DNA from: Agitococcus lubricus | GTDB lineage: Bacteria; Pseudomonadota; Gammaproteobacteria; Pseudomonadales; Moraxellaceae | NCBI RefSeq assembly: GCF_003051055.1 | Contig: NZ_QAON01000008.1 | Coordinates: 1 to 64,000, forward strand | Reading direction: 5' to 3' | Length of the DNA: 64,000 bases | Shown: positions 1-7,848 of the stretch, piece after piece | Numbering within the stretch: position 1 is the first letter of the stretch | Layout: every line of letters begins with the position of its first letter | Notes under the pieces: generated by a model | The model's database searches: none | What the model saw: the letters and a program-made list of their open reading frames with translations, nothing else | What the model was told of the DNA's origin: nothing | Translations under genes and position numbers: made by a program

Positions 1-2
1 AT

Positions 3-65
3 TCAACGCTAGGTTATAAATCACCATTAATATTTGAACGTGATTTTTTAAGACAAGCTGCCTAA
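3..65 (+). CDS. C-terminal end of an IS3-family transposase (partial)
   Basis: The open frame that enters from the left edge encodes about 20 residues ending LGYKSPLIFERDFLRQAA, then TAA. The pattern LGY-x-SP-x-x-FE is typical of the extreme C-terminus of IS3-family OrfB (DDE) transposases. Only this tail is visible, so whether the element is intact outside the window cannot be judged. The inverted-repeat-like end just downstream supports the assignment. The match is short. Confidence 0.6.
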   Translation, partial: STLGYKSPLIFERDFLRQAA

Positions 66-69
66 ATAA

Positions 70-95
70 CTGTCCTGTTTCTCTTGACCATTACA
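70..95 (+). repeat. Presumed right terminal inverted repeat of the IS3-type element
   Basis: Read inward from position 95 on the minus strand, the sequence starts TGTAATGGTCAAGAGAAACA and continues GGACAG. It begins with TG, as IS3-family ends do, and lies 5 bp after the transposase stop, where the right end is expected. The left end is outside the window, so the repeat pairing and any target duplication cannot be tested. Confidence 0.5.
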
Positions 96-416
96 CAGCG
101 TAATCCAACTATAATAAGCAGTGTTTTTTATCTAGCCTGAGCTATTTGACCTACCACGTAAGTCGCACACAACCCCTCTATAGACCTTAATCTATACACT
201 TTTGCTATTGTTTGGCAATTCCTAGCGGCAGATGCTTATAATTCATGTTAAGGTGTACGCGGCAAATATGTCAGATTTGCGTGTAGTAAAAGCACGAGTT
301 TATCAGCATCACGTATCGAGTTGCTTATATGTCTAGCCTCAGATTTCTCTTGAATGTTGATACCCTTGTTCAGAACTATTTATATCGTTAGATAAGCCTG
401 ATTAAGAGTCCGAATT
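96..416. other. Intergenic stretch between the IS end and tsaE
   Basis: No convincing coding sequence is seen here. The stretch holds one promoter-like sequence (212-242) reading toward tsaE. The rest is unremarkable. Confidence 0.4.
212..242 (+). promoter_or_regulatory. Possible sigma70 promoter for tsaE-amiC-mutL
   Basis: TTGGCA (212-217) and TATAAT (237-242) are separated by 19 bp. The -10 box is perfect and the -35 has one mismatch, but the spacing is longer than ideal. It faces the tsaE operon about 175 bp upstream. Confidence 0.4.
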
Positions 417-884
417 GTGATAGAAAATTGTTGGAATATTTTGGTTGCCACAGAGCAAGAGCAATTAAAATTGGGGGCAGCTTTAGCCAAATTCGTGTTG
501 CCTCGTCTGGTTATTTATTTAACAGGCGATTTAGGGGCGGGTAAGACGACCTTAAGCCGTGGTATTTTGACAGGATTTGGTTATCAAGGTAAGGTCAAAA
601 GCCCCACTTACACCTTAGTTGAGCCCTATGAGTTTGAGACCTTTATTATTTATCATTTTGATTTATATCGCCTAGTCGACCCAGAAGAACTCGAATTATT
701 GGGTATTCGCGACTATTTTCATGATACCAGTATTGTGCTTATAGAGTGGCCAACGAAAGGTCAGCCGTTATTGCCAGAGCCTGACATCCGTATTGATATT
801 AAGATGCTGACTCAAGGTCGTCAGCTTTGTTTGACTGCCCATTCGTTAAAAGGCCAACAGATACTACAACAGTTATGCGCATGA
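417..884 (+). CDS. tsaE: tRNA threonylcarbamoyladenosine biosynthesis ATPase TsaE
   Basis: TsaE is the small cytoplasmic P-loop ATPase that works with TsaB and TsaD to make the N6-threonylcarbamoyladenosine (t6A) modification on ANN-decoding tRNAs. The Walker A motif GDLGAGKTT is at about residues 37-45. The family motif SPTYTLVEPY follows at about 62-71, HFDLYRL at 80-86, and IEWP at 109-112. The length of 155 aa is normal for the family. The start is GTG at 417, with AAGAG about 8 nt upstream. The stop overlaps the ATG of amiC (ATGA at 881-884), so translation is probably coupled. Gene order tsaE-amiC-mutL is common in gammaproteobacteria. Confidence 0.95.
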   Translation: MIENCWNILVATEQEQLKLGAALAKFVLPRLVIYLTGDLGAGKTTLSRGILTGFGYQGKVKSPTYTLVEPYEFETFIIYHFDLYRLVDPEELELLGIRDYFHDTSIVLIEWPTKGQPLLPEPDIRIDIKMLTQGRQLCLTAHSLKGQQILQQLCA

Positions 885-2920
885 AACTTAAATTCGTTAT
901 TTTTATAGTATTTTTGATGGGTTGGCTCAATGTTTCGTTGGCAGCAACCATTACGGCGGTGCGTTCATGGCGCGCGCCTGATAATACGCGTCTTGTGTTA
1001 GATTTATCAGAAAAAACACGTTATCGTCAGCTCAGTATCAATAACAAGCAGCTAATAATCGAGCTAGAAAATACCGATTTAGCCGTTTCTACGATGAATT
1101 TACCCTCTCGCGTGGGTTTGGTTGACAGTATCTTGTTTGAGAAAAATGATAAAAAACAAATCATTACTATTAATTTGATGGCAGAAGTGCGGCCACATAT
1201 CTTCGAATTGCCCGCGAATGATAAATATAGTCCACGTTTAGTGATTGATTTATACGATAAAATCACAATACAAGCGGTTTCTCCACCAGAGCCCGAAGAA
1301 CTCACCACCAATAATGGCCGTTCTGTTGTTGTTGTTGTCGATGCAGGGCACGGGGGTGAAGATTCTGGTGCGATTGGCGCAAATGGCAATTATGAAAAGC
1401 ATGTCACCTTGTCCATTGCCAAAAAACTGGTCGCCTTGTTGCGTAGCCAGACGGGTTTTAAGGCGTATTTAACCCGTGATGATGACTATTTTATTCCCTT
1501 ACAAGAGCGTCGAAAGATAGCTCGTCATCGTTATAAAGCAGATATTTTTGTCAGTATTCATGCGGATGCCGCGTTGTCGCCTTTGGCTCGTGGTGCGTCA
1601 GTGTTTGCATTGTCGCGTAAAGGAGCAAATGCAGCGACATCACGGTTTGCGCAAGCCTTAGCTGACCGCGAAAACAAATCGGACTTAATTGGTGGTGTTG
1701 ATAATAGTAATATTAAAGACAATCAACTCACGAATATTTTGGCCGATATGGTCGTTGAAGGCACGATGACACATGGCTTGAATATGGGAAGCTTAATTTT
1801 AGCCGAAATGGGGGATTTGACCAAGCTGCATTCTAAACGGGTAGAACAAGCTGGTTTTGCCGTATTGAAAGAAGCTGGCATGATTTCGGTATTGGTAGAA
1901 ACGGGGTTTATTTCTAATCCAGAAGAAGAAGCCAAGCTCATTAATCCTGCATATCAACAACAAATGGCATCGGCTGTTTTTAATGGCATTGTCAAATATG
2001 TTCGCAAATACCCTATTCCGCGCTCCTATTTTGCATGGAATAAAGAGCAAAAAGGCGGTAAACCCAGCTTAGCTGTGATGCAAGCGGTAGCTCCTACCAG
2101 TGTGGATACTAAAGCAAGTCATAATCCTGCAAAATTACTGGACGCACCTGCACATCAAATCAAGCAAGTAGATATGTTGGCTTTAATGAAAGAAGATAAA
2201 AGCGCAACTAAAACGACACCAGTGCAACATCTAACGACATCCGTCCCTGAGATAAAAGACAATACGGCGATAGAAGATAAGAAAAAAGAACAAGCAATTA
2301 CAGTAAAGCCGATGATAAATCCAGCAGAACCCAAAAATACTCAGGCGAAGACGGTAGTTGCTACCTTACCTTCTTCCTTAGACGAATTTATGGAGGGTAG
2401 TGTTGTTCAAAAATCTAAATCAGAGTCTAAAAAAGTAGCCCCGTCGCCCAAAGAGAATAGTAAGCCTACAAAACACAAAGTTAGGGAAGGGGATACGCTG
2501 TCTGCTATTGCTAGTCGTTATCAAGTGAGCGTAAGTGAGCTAAAGTTGTGGAATAATCTTAAAACTGACCAAGCCGTGTTGGGAACAACCTTAGACCTAA
2601 CAGCACCTGAAGTCAGTAAAAAATTATCACAGGTTGAAGCGAAGACTGAGAAAAAAATAGCGAATGTTGCCATTATAGAAGAAAAGACTTTACCTAAAGG
2701 CAAAAATGAGAAAACTTTAGCTGACAAAGCTGACAAAGCTGACAAAGCTAAACAAACAGCAAGCGATAGCAAAGCGAAGGTTCATAAAGTAAAAGTGGGG
2801 GATAGTCTATCCTCTATAGCGACAAAGTATGGCGTTTCAGTCAATACGCTACGTGAGTTTAATCAGTTAAAAGATGATAATGTCAAACTAGATAGTTTGT
2901 TGAAGATTCCTACACCATGA
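881..2920 (+). CDS. amiC: N-acetylmuramoyl-L-alanine amidase with AMIN and two LysM domains
   Basis: This is a periplasmic cell-separation amidase that cleaves the lactyl-L-Ala bond of peptidoglycan. Order of parts in the 679-aa product: signal peptide (about 1-22, ending SLA-A), AMIN septal-targeting domain (about 24-125), Amidase_3 zinc domain with DAGHGGEDSG (zinc His near 157), Glu in NYEKH (near 172), SIHADAA (His near 227) and the catalytic Glu in VLVETGF. A Lys/Ser/Pro-rich linker follows, then LysM domains at about 531-574 and 634-679. Two C-terminal LysM repeats resemble AmiB-type enzymes, so AmiB is an equally valid label. The ATG at 881 is chosen because it overlaps the tsaE stop; ATG 875 is an alternative. 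The linker DNA has three perfect 9-bp tandem repeats (CTGACAAAG, 2721-2747). Confidence 0.93.
   Translation: MKLKFVIFIVFLMGWLNVSLAATITAVRSWRAPDNTRLVLDLSEKTRYRQLSINNKQLIIELENTDLAVSTMNLPSRVGLVDSILFEKNDKKQIITINLMAEVRPHIFELPANDKYSPRLVIDLYDKITIQAVSPPEPEELTTNNGRSVVVVVDAGHGGEDSGAIGANGNYEKHVTLSIAKKLVALLRSQTGFKAYLTRDDDYFIPLQERRKIARHRYKADIFVSIHADAALSPLARGASVFALSRKGANAATSRFAQALADRENKSDLIGGVDNSNIKDNQLTNILADMVVEGTMTHGLNMGSLILAEMGDLTKLHSKRVEQAGFAVLKEAGMISVLVETGFISNPEEEAKLINPAYQQQMASAVFNGIVKYVRKYPIPRSYFAWNKEQKGGKPSLAVMQAVAPTSVDTKASHNPAKLLDAPAHQIKQVDMLALMKEDKSATKTTPVQHLTTSVPEIKDNTAIEDKKKEQAITVKPMINPAEPKNTQAKTVVATLPSSLDEFMEGSVVQKSKSESKKVAPSPKENSKPTKHKVREGDTLSAIASRYQVSVSELKLWNNLKTDQAVLGTTLDLTAPEVSKKLSQVEAKTEKKIANVAIIEEKTLPKGKNEKTLADKADKADKAKQTASDSKAKVHKVKVGDSLSSIATKYGVSVNTLREFNQLKDDNVKLDSLLKIPTP
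2721..2747 (+). repeat. Three perfect 9-bp tandem repeats in the amiC linker
   Basis: CTGACAAAG is repeated three times head to tail and encodes a repeating ADK linker between the two LysM domains. Slippage here would stay in frame and only change linker length. Confidence 0.8.
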
Positions 2921-4752
2921 CGCTTGCACGTATCAACCGCTTAGATGTTCAGTTAGCTAACCAAATTGCCGCAGGTGAGGTGGTTGAGCGACCAGCATCG
3001 GTTGTTAAAGAACTATTAGAAAATGCGATTGATGCAGGAGCGACACAAATTGATATCACTGTGGAAGAAGGGGGTATTCGTTTACTGCAAATCCGTGATA
3101 ATGGCATTGGGATTCACCCTGACGATTTAGCTTTAGCACTTGCGCGCCATGCCACCAGTAAAATTAAAAAACTAGAAGATTTAGATGCAGTTGCTAGTTT
3201 GGGCTTTAGGGGGGAAGCATTGGCCTCGATAGCCTCTGTTTCTCGTCTGAGTCTGACGTCAAGTCAGCTTGATAGCGGTATCGGTTGGTGTGTACAAACG
3301 GAAGGCAGAGACATGACCGCCTCAGTGAGTCCTGCGCATCATGCACGTGGTACCACCGTCACGGTGCGGGATATTTTTTTTAATACGCCTGCGCGTCGGA
3401 AGTTTCTTAAGTCAGCTCCTACAGAATTTAGTCATATTGAAGAAGTCGTGAGACGGCTAAGTTTGGCAAACTTTGATGTAGGCATTAATTTACAACATAA
3501 TGGCAATAAGCGTTGGCATTTTAAGCCTGCACCGTCTGATTTAGACAAATTACGGCGTGTCAGTACCTTATGTGGTCAGAGTTTTGTCGAAGACGCTATA
3601 CCTGTTGATGTGTCATTATCAGGCTTACAATTGTATGGTTGGTTGGGGCGTCCGAGTATGGCACGTAGCCAAGCGGATATGCAGTATTTTTATGTCAATG
3701 GCCGTGTGGTAAGAGACAAAGTAGTAAACCATGCGATTCGTACCGCCTATCGCGATGTATTAGCACCTAATCGTCATCCCGCGTTTGTCTTATTTTTAGA
3801 GATTGACCCTGCGGCAGTCGATGTCAATGTGCATCCGACCAAACATGAAGTCCGTTTTCGAGAACAGCGTGCTGTACATGAGTTTTTGGCGCGCCATATT
3901 CATCGTGCTTTATCGGCATTACACACAACGGCATACCCTGAGTCGGAAGCCACAGCGCAAATGACATCAAGTCCGTATTTACAAGGCACAAATCCCACCG
4001 TCCCCACACAGCAAACGCCATTGACTTTAACAAATGGCTCATTACATTCGTACCAAAGCTATCCCATAAAGCAAGCGGGCACGCCTATCGTACAGGAGAA
4101 CTTAGCAGCTTATTTAGCGCCATTACGGGAGGTAACGCCTGTGGAGTTGGCATCAACTTTACCTGATATGCCCCCTTTAGGTTATGCCTTAGCACAACTT
4201 CACGGTGTCTATATTTTAGCTCAAAATGCACAAGGTCTGATTATTGTTGATATGCATGCGGCGCATGAGCGTTTGTTATACGAGCGCTTAAAACTTGCGT
4301 GGCAAACAGGTCGTTTAGCGTCACAACCTTTACTATTAGCGCAAACAATTGCGGTCAGTCGAGCAGAAGCAGAGTTGGTCGAACCTGCACAGCAGTGGTT
4401 CAAACAATTAGGTTTAGAGTTAGACCGTATGGGTGAAGAAAGTTTGGCGGTTAGAGCCGTGCCTGCTTTATTGGTAAAAGCAGATTTGACCGCTTTAATC
4501 CGCGATATATTGGCCGATGTTAAGACGCATGGCCAATCACAGCGGGTCGAAGAGGCGATAAATGAATTATTTGGCACCATGGCCTGTCATGGTGCAGTAC
4601 GTGCAAATAGAGCCTTGTCATTGCCAGAAATGAACGCTTTATTGCGTGACATGGAAGTCACCGCCTTTAGTGGCCAATGTAATCATGGTCGCCCTACATG
4701 GAAACAATTTAGCATGACCGATTTAGATAAATTATTTTGGCGCGGTCGATAA
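2917..4752 (+). CDS. mutL: DNA mismatch repair protein MutL (endonuclease-type)
   Basis: MutL couples mismatch recognition by MutS to strand incision. The N-terminal GHKL ATPase motifs are clear: ELLENAID (32-39), DNGIGI (61-66), TSKI (80-83) and GFRGEAL (96-102). The C-terminal domain carries DMHAAHERLLYE (445-456), which fits the metal-binding nuclease motif DQHA(X)2E(X)4E with Met for Gln. It also has ACHGAVRA (about 556) and CNHGRP (588-593), the companion motifs. This is the form found in bacteria without MutH, and no mutH is seen here. The length of 611 aa is normal. The start overlaps the amiC stop (ATGA, 2917-2920), indicating coupling. miaA and hfq, which often follow mutL, do not follow here. 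Confidence 0.97.
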   Translation: MTLARINRLDVQLANQIAAGEVVERPASVVKELLENAIDAGATQIDITVEEGGIRLLQIRDNGIGIHPDDLALALARHATSKIKKLEDLDAVASLGFRGEALASIASVSRLSLTSSQLDSGIGWCVQTEGRDMTASVSPAHHARGTTVTVRDIFFNTPARRKFLKSAPTEFSHIEEVVRRLSLANFDVGINLQHNGNKRWHFKPAPSDLDKLRRVSTLCGQSFVEDAIPVDVSLSGLQLYGWLGRPSMARSQADMQYFYVNGRVVRDKVVNHAIRTAYRDVLAPNRHPAFVLFLEIDPAAVDVNVHPTKHEVRFREQRAVHEFLARHIHRALSALHTTAYPESEATAQMTSSPYLQGTNPTVPTQQTPLTLTNGSLHSYQSYPIKQAGTPIVQENLAAYLAPLREVTPVELASTLPDMPPLGYALAQLHGVYILAQNAQGLIIVDMHAAHERLLYERLKLAWQTGRLASQPLLLAQTIAVSRAEAELVEPAQQWFKQLGLELDRMGEESLAVRAVPALLVKADLTALIRDILADVKTHGQSQRVEEAINELFGTMACHGAVRANRALSLPEMNALLRDMEVTAFSGQCNHGRPTWKQFSMTDLDKLFWRGR

Positions 4753-4777
4753 AATCCCTCAAGCATGTTGAGGGATT
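4753..4777. terminator. Possible bidirectional terminator between mutL and ruvA
   Basis: A 10-bp perfect stem (AATCCCTCAA / TTGAGGGATT) with a 5-nt loop starts right at the mutL stop and lies between two converging genes. Neither side has a strong T-tract. Confidence 0.45.
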
Positions 4778-4796
4778 AGAGGCTGCAAAATCTGGG

Positions 4797-5396
4797 TTAT
4801 GATTTCACCATCGCTTTGAGTGCTGCGCGAATGAGGCTGGCTGTGTCTTGATGTTGTCCCTTTACTAAGGCGACCGCTTTTTGTGCTTCTTGAGGTTTAT
4901 AACCTAAGGCCATTAACGCTTGTTCGGCCTCTGCAACAGGCGATAGTGGGCTAGTCAACGTTAAACGTTCGGTTGGTGTTGCGCTATGAGGGGTGAGCTC
5001 CTTAATACGGTCTCGCAATTCAATCAATAAGCGTTCGGCCGTTTTTTTGCCTACACCAGGAATTTTGGTTAGGGTAGAAATATCTTCCGCTTCAATACAA
5101 CGTAAAAACGCCATTGGCTCCATCCCTGACAATAGTCCCAATGCCAGTTTAGGGCCAACACCGCTGACTTTAAGCAGTAAGCGAAATAGCGCACGTTCTT
5201 CTTTATCGCTAAAACCAAACAATAAATGTGCATCTTCACGGACAACCAAATGTGTCCAGATAATCGCTTCTTCACCTAATATTAAACGGCAAAATGTAGG
5301 CAGTGGCGTTTCAACTTCATAGCCTACACCTTGTACATCTAAAATAATTTGTGGGGCATTTTTTTCAATCACACGCCCTTTAAGACGACCAATCAT
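4797..5396 (-). CDS. ruvA: Holliday junction branch-migration subunit RuvA
   Basis: RuvA binds four-way junctions as a tetramer and loads the RuvB motor. The 199-aa product starts MIGRLKGRVIEK, the usual RuvA OB-fold start. The tandem helix-hairpin-helix region follows (SGVGPKLALGLL and IPGVGKKTAERLLIEL), then an acidic linker and the C-terminal three-helix RuvB-binding domain (EAEQALMALGYKPQEA). It lies 18 bp downstream of an alcohol dehydrogenase gene and is probably cotranscribed with ruvC. ruvB is not in the window. Confidence 0.97.
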   Translation of the reverse strand: MIGRLKGRVIEKNAPQIILDVQGVGYEVETPLPTFCRLILGEEAIIWTHLVVREDAHLLFGFSDKEERALFRLLLKVSGVGPKLALGLLSGMEPMAFLRCIEAEDISTLTKIPGVGKKTAERLLIELRDRIKELTPHSATPTERLTLTSPLSPVAEAEQALMALGYKPQEAQKAVALVKGQHQDTASLIRAALKAMVKS

Positions 5397-5414
5397 AAGA
5401 CTTCCTAATGATTT

Positions 5415-6566
5415 TTATAAACAATTTAATAATACACGTTCACTCACAGCTAAATTGATATCCCGATGTTCGCCAAGTGCCGTTAATTGATGGTTGGCTA
5501 ATTGGCTTAAAATGGGCTGAATGTCAGTGACGCCATAAGCGGATAAGCGTGTTGGTACGCCAAGACGTTCAAAAAAAAGTCGTGTTTTTTCAACGGCTTG
5601 TATGACGCGCTCCGTGTCATCACCCTCATGAATATTCCAAACGCGCTGTGCGTATTGTAGTAATTTGGCATGTTTTTGTTCTTTTCTTTCCATGAGCATG
5701 GCGGGTAATACAATTGCTAACGTACGTGCATGGTCAATATCATATAAGGCGGTTAATTCGTGCCCTATGCCGTGTGTTGACCAGTCTTGAGGCACACCTG
5801 CACCAATCAAACCATTCAGCGCCATGGTCGCGACCCACATCAAATTGCTGCGTAAGTCATAATTTTCAGGCTCGGCAAGTGCTGTTTCACCAATCTCTAA
5901 GAGTGTTTGTAATAAGCCTTCGGCAAAACGGTCTTGTACTAAACCATTGACGGAGTAGGTCAGATATTGTTCGGTGATATGAACAAAGGCATCAACAACA
6001 CCATTTGCAATTTGATGTTTAGATAGCGTGTAGGTTTTAGTGGGGTCTAACACGGCAAAGGCAGGAAAAACACGCTCACTAAAAAAAGCTGATTTTGTTT
6101 TGATGGCTTTTTGGGTAATAACGGCAGCACTGTTCATTTCTGAACCCGTCGCTGAAAGGGTTAATACCACACCTAAAGGCAGTGCCTGTTTAATTTTGCT
6201 ACCGCGTGACTGTAAAATCTCAGTGGCCTCGCCCTGATAACAGCTTGCCGCAGCGACAAACTTACTGCCATCAATCACCGAGCCACCACCAACAGCCAGT
6301 AAGAAATTAATATTATGTTGTTTGGCGAGGCTCACGGCCTGTATTAATGTTTCGTAGCTTGGATTGGGTTCAATACCGCCAAATTCAATCACATGCCGTG
6401 TCCCTAAGGCAGTTAAGACTTCAGAAAGTGTCCCGTTGGTTTTAATACTGCCGCCACCATATAACACCATCACGCGGGCGTCCGCAGGAATGCGGCGGTC
6501 TATGTCCTTAATACGGCCTTGACCAAATAACACCCGTGTTGGGTTATAGAAATCAAAATTAAACAT
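5415..6566 (-). CDS. yqhD: Iron-type alcohol/aldehyde reductase, YqhD-like
   Basis: This is a group III iron-activated alcohol dehydrogenase that most resembles Escherichia coli YqhD, an NADPH-dependent reductase of short and lipid-derived aldehydes. Visible motifs are the nucleotide-binding GGGSVIDG-x-KF near residue 95, EFGGIEPNPSYETL, the metal-ligand region NGVVDAFVH, and the His ligands in GIGHELTALYDIDHA. The length of 383 aa is close to YqhD (387 aa). The gene lies between ruvC (15 bp upstream) and ruvA (18 bp downstream), all on the minus strand, so it is probably cotranscribed with recombination genes. That position is unusual and may link aldehyde detoxification to DNA repair, or may simply be an insertion. 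Confidence 0.9.
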   Translation of the reverse strand: MFNFDFYNPTRVLFGQGRIKDIDRRIPADARVMVLYGGGSIKTNGTLSEVLTALGTRHVIEFGGIEPNPSYETLIQAVSLAKQHNINFLLAVGGGSVIDGSKFVAAASCYQGEATEILQSRGSKIKQALPLGVVLTLSATGSEMNSAAVITQKAIKTKSAFFSERVFPAFAVLDPTKTYTLSKHQIANGVVDAFVHITEQYLTYSVNGLVQDRFAEGLLQTLLEIGETALAEPENYDLRSNLMWVATMALNGLIGAGVPQDWSTHGIGHELTALYDIDHARTLAIVLPAMLMERKEQKHAKLLQYAQRVWNIHEGDDTERVIQAVEKTRLFFERLGVPTRLSAYGVTDIQPILSQLANHQLTALGEHRDINLAVSERVLLNCL

Positions 6567-6581
6567 AATAGCTGCCTCAAA

Positions 6582-7094
6582 TTAACGTAAACGACCACGT
6601 AAACTCGCATGACCCAGTTTGAGTAGGGTTTGTGAAGTATGCGCATGACAAATAGCCGCTGCCAATGCATCTGCTGCGTCTGCTTGGGGAATCACAGGAA
6701 TATTTAATAAACGGGTGACCATTTGCTGAACTTGTTCTTTTTCGGCAGCACCAAAACCCACGACGGATTGTTTGATTTGCCGTGCTGTATATTCGGCGAC
6801 ACTGATATTGTGTGTGACTAAAGCAGTGACAGCCGCACCGCGAGCTTGGCCGAGTTTAAGTGCAGTATCGACATTGTGTGCTAAAAAAACTTTTTCTACA
6901 CCTGCTTCTGTAGGTTGATAAAAATCAATAATTCGTTTGAGGCCTTCATATATACGTTTTAAGCGGATAGGCATTTCATCACTTTCGGTTCTGATGGTGC
7001 CTGCGTCTAGAAAAAAACATTTATTGCCTTTTTTCTCAATAATGCCATAGCCTGTCAAACGAGAGCCAGGGTCAATACCAATAATAATGGTCAT
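6582..7094 (-). CDS. ruvC: Crossover junction endodeoxyribonuclease RuvC
   Basis: RuvC is the dimeric Holliday junction resolvase. Catalytic acidic residues are visible: Asp in IIGIDPGSRLTGYG (near residue 8), Glu in GVEKVFLAHN (near 68), and the Asp pair in PQADAADALAAAICH (near 140). The length of 170 aa is normal. The product starts MTIIIGIDPG and the ATG is at 7094. It is the first gene of a minus-strand set with yqhD and ruvA. The common ruvCAB order is therefore interrupted, and ruvB must lie elsewhere. Confidence 0.97.
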   Translation of the reverse strand: MTIIIGIDPGSRLTGYGIIEKKGNKCFFLDAGTIRTESDEMPIRLKRIYEGLKRIIDFYQPTEAGVEKVFLAHNVDTALKLGQARGAAVTALVTHNISVAEYTARQIKQSVVGFGAAEKEQVQQMVTRLLNIPVIPQADAADALAAAICHAHTSQTLLKLGHASLRGRLR

Positions 7095-7443
7095 AACAAA
7101 TCTTCAAGGTCGGTAAGTCAAAGATTATGACGTATTTTTACAACATTTAGGGAGTGTTGCTGTCTAATTTCAGCGAATTTTGGCCAGTTAATTAGGCATT
7201 TTAAGAGTCAAAATACCCACGGCTCTTTGTTCTAACCGCATATTTTTATGCGCTATTTACAGACTGGATGCAAATTTTCAAGACAAAAGAGCGATGAGTT
7301 TTATATAATAGATAGCTTTTTTTTAGTAATTACGGCAAAAATCTACCTTAGTTATCATGGGGGATATGTCGTTTGCTAGGAAGATAAGACCAATAAAAAT
7401 AAAAAATAAAACTCTTTTTGCCTCAATTTAGGAGCTGTGTGGA
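7095..7443. other. Divergent intergenic region, ruvC / zinc-ribbon gene
   Basis: This AT-rich gap of about 350 bp separates two divergent genes. It holds a promoter-like sequence at 7280-7309 and the string TTTAGGGAGTGT (7147-7158), which partly matches a repeat found elsewhere in the window. No RNA gene is recognised. Confidence 0.4.
7280..7309 (+). promoter_or_regulatory. Possible promoter for the zinc-ribbon membrane protein
   Basis: A perfect TATAAT (7304-7309) is preceded, at 18 bp spacing, by AAGACA (7280-7285; four matches to TTGACA). It reads toward the gene at 7444. Confidence 0.35.
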
Positions 7444-7743
7444 ATGACAATTCGTCATATTTTATGGATACAACACACCTATAAAGCCTGCCTGAGTTTA
7501 AGTAGTGTTTTAGCGGTCATTTTATTTGGGGCAATATTAGACCTATACAGCCTCCCAGCACATTCAGGGAATGTGATGACAGTATTACTCGCTGCTTTGT
7601 TGGTGTCTTGTGGTGTACTCATTTTAGTTTTACGAAAAGTGCGTTGTCCTGTTTGTCGTTATGTATTTGTCGGCAAACGAGAGCCAAGTCTTCTAACCCG
7701 AAGCTGTCGTAATTGTGGGCGACGTGCAGGTGATACGGGTTGA
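7444..7743 (+). CDS. Small membrane protein with C-terminal zinc ribbon, unknown function
   Basis: The 99-aa product is not recognised. It has two hydrophobic segments (about residues 15-33 and 43-62) that should form a membrane hairpin. A soluble tail follows with RCPVC and, about 20 residues later, SCRNCGRR, a CxxC/CxxC pair expected to bind zinc. The start is ATG at 7444, preceded by TTAGGAG, a good ribosome binding site. It stands alone, about 100 bp before hflX on the same strand. The predicted topology puts the ribbon on one side of the membrane, perhaps to bind a nucleic acid or a protein; this is inference. Confidence 0.7.
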   Translation: MTIRHILWIQHTYKACLSLSSVLAVILFGAILDLYSLPAHSGNVMTVLLAALLVSCGVLILVLRKVRCPVCRYVFVGKREPSLLTRSCRNCGRRAGDTG

Positions 7744-7848
7744 GTCAGCCTCTACTTTCAATAATATGGTACTATGCTAAATATGCCGAGACATGGGTGA
7801 TAGCCAATCCTGTCCGCTTAATTTCTGTATCGATAAGAAGAGTGTAGT

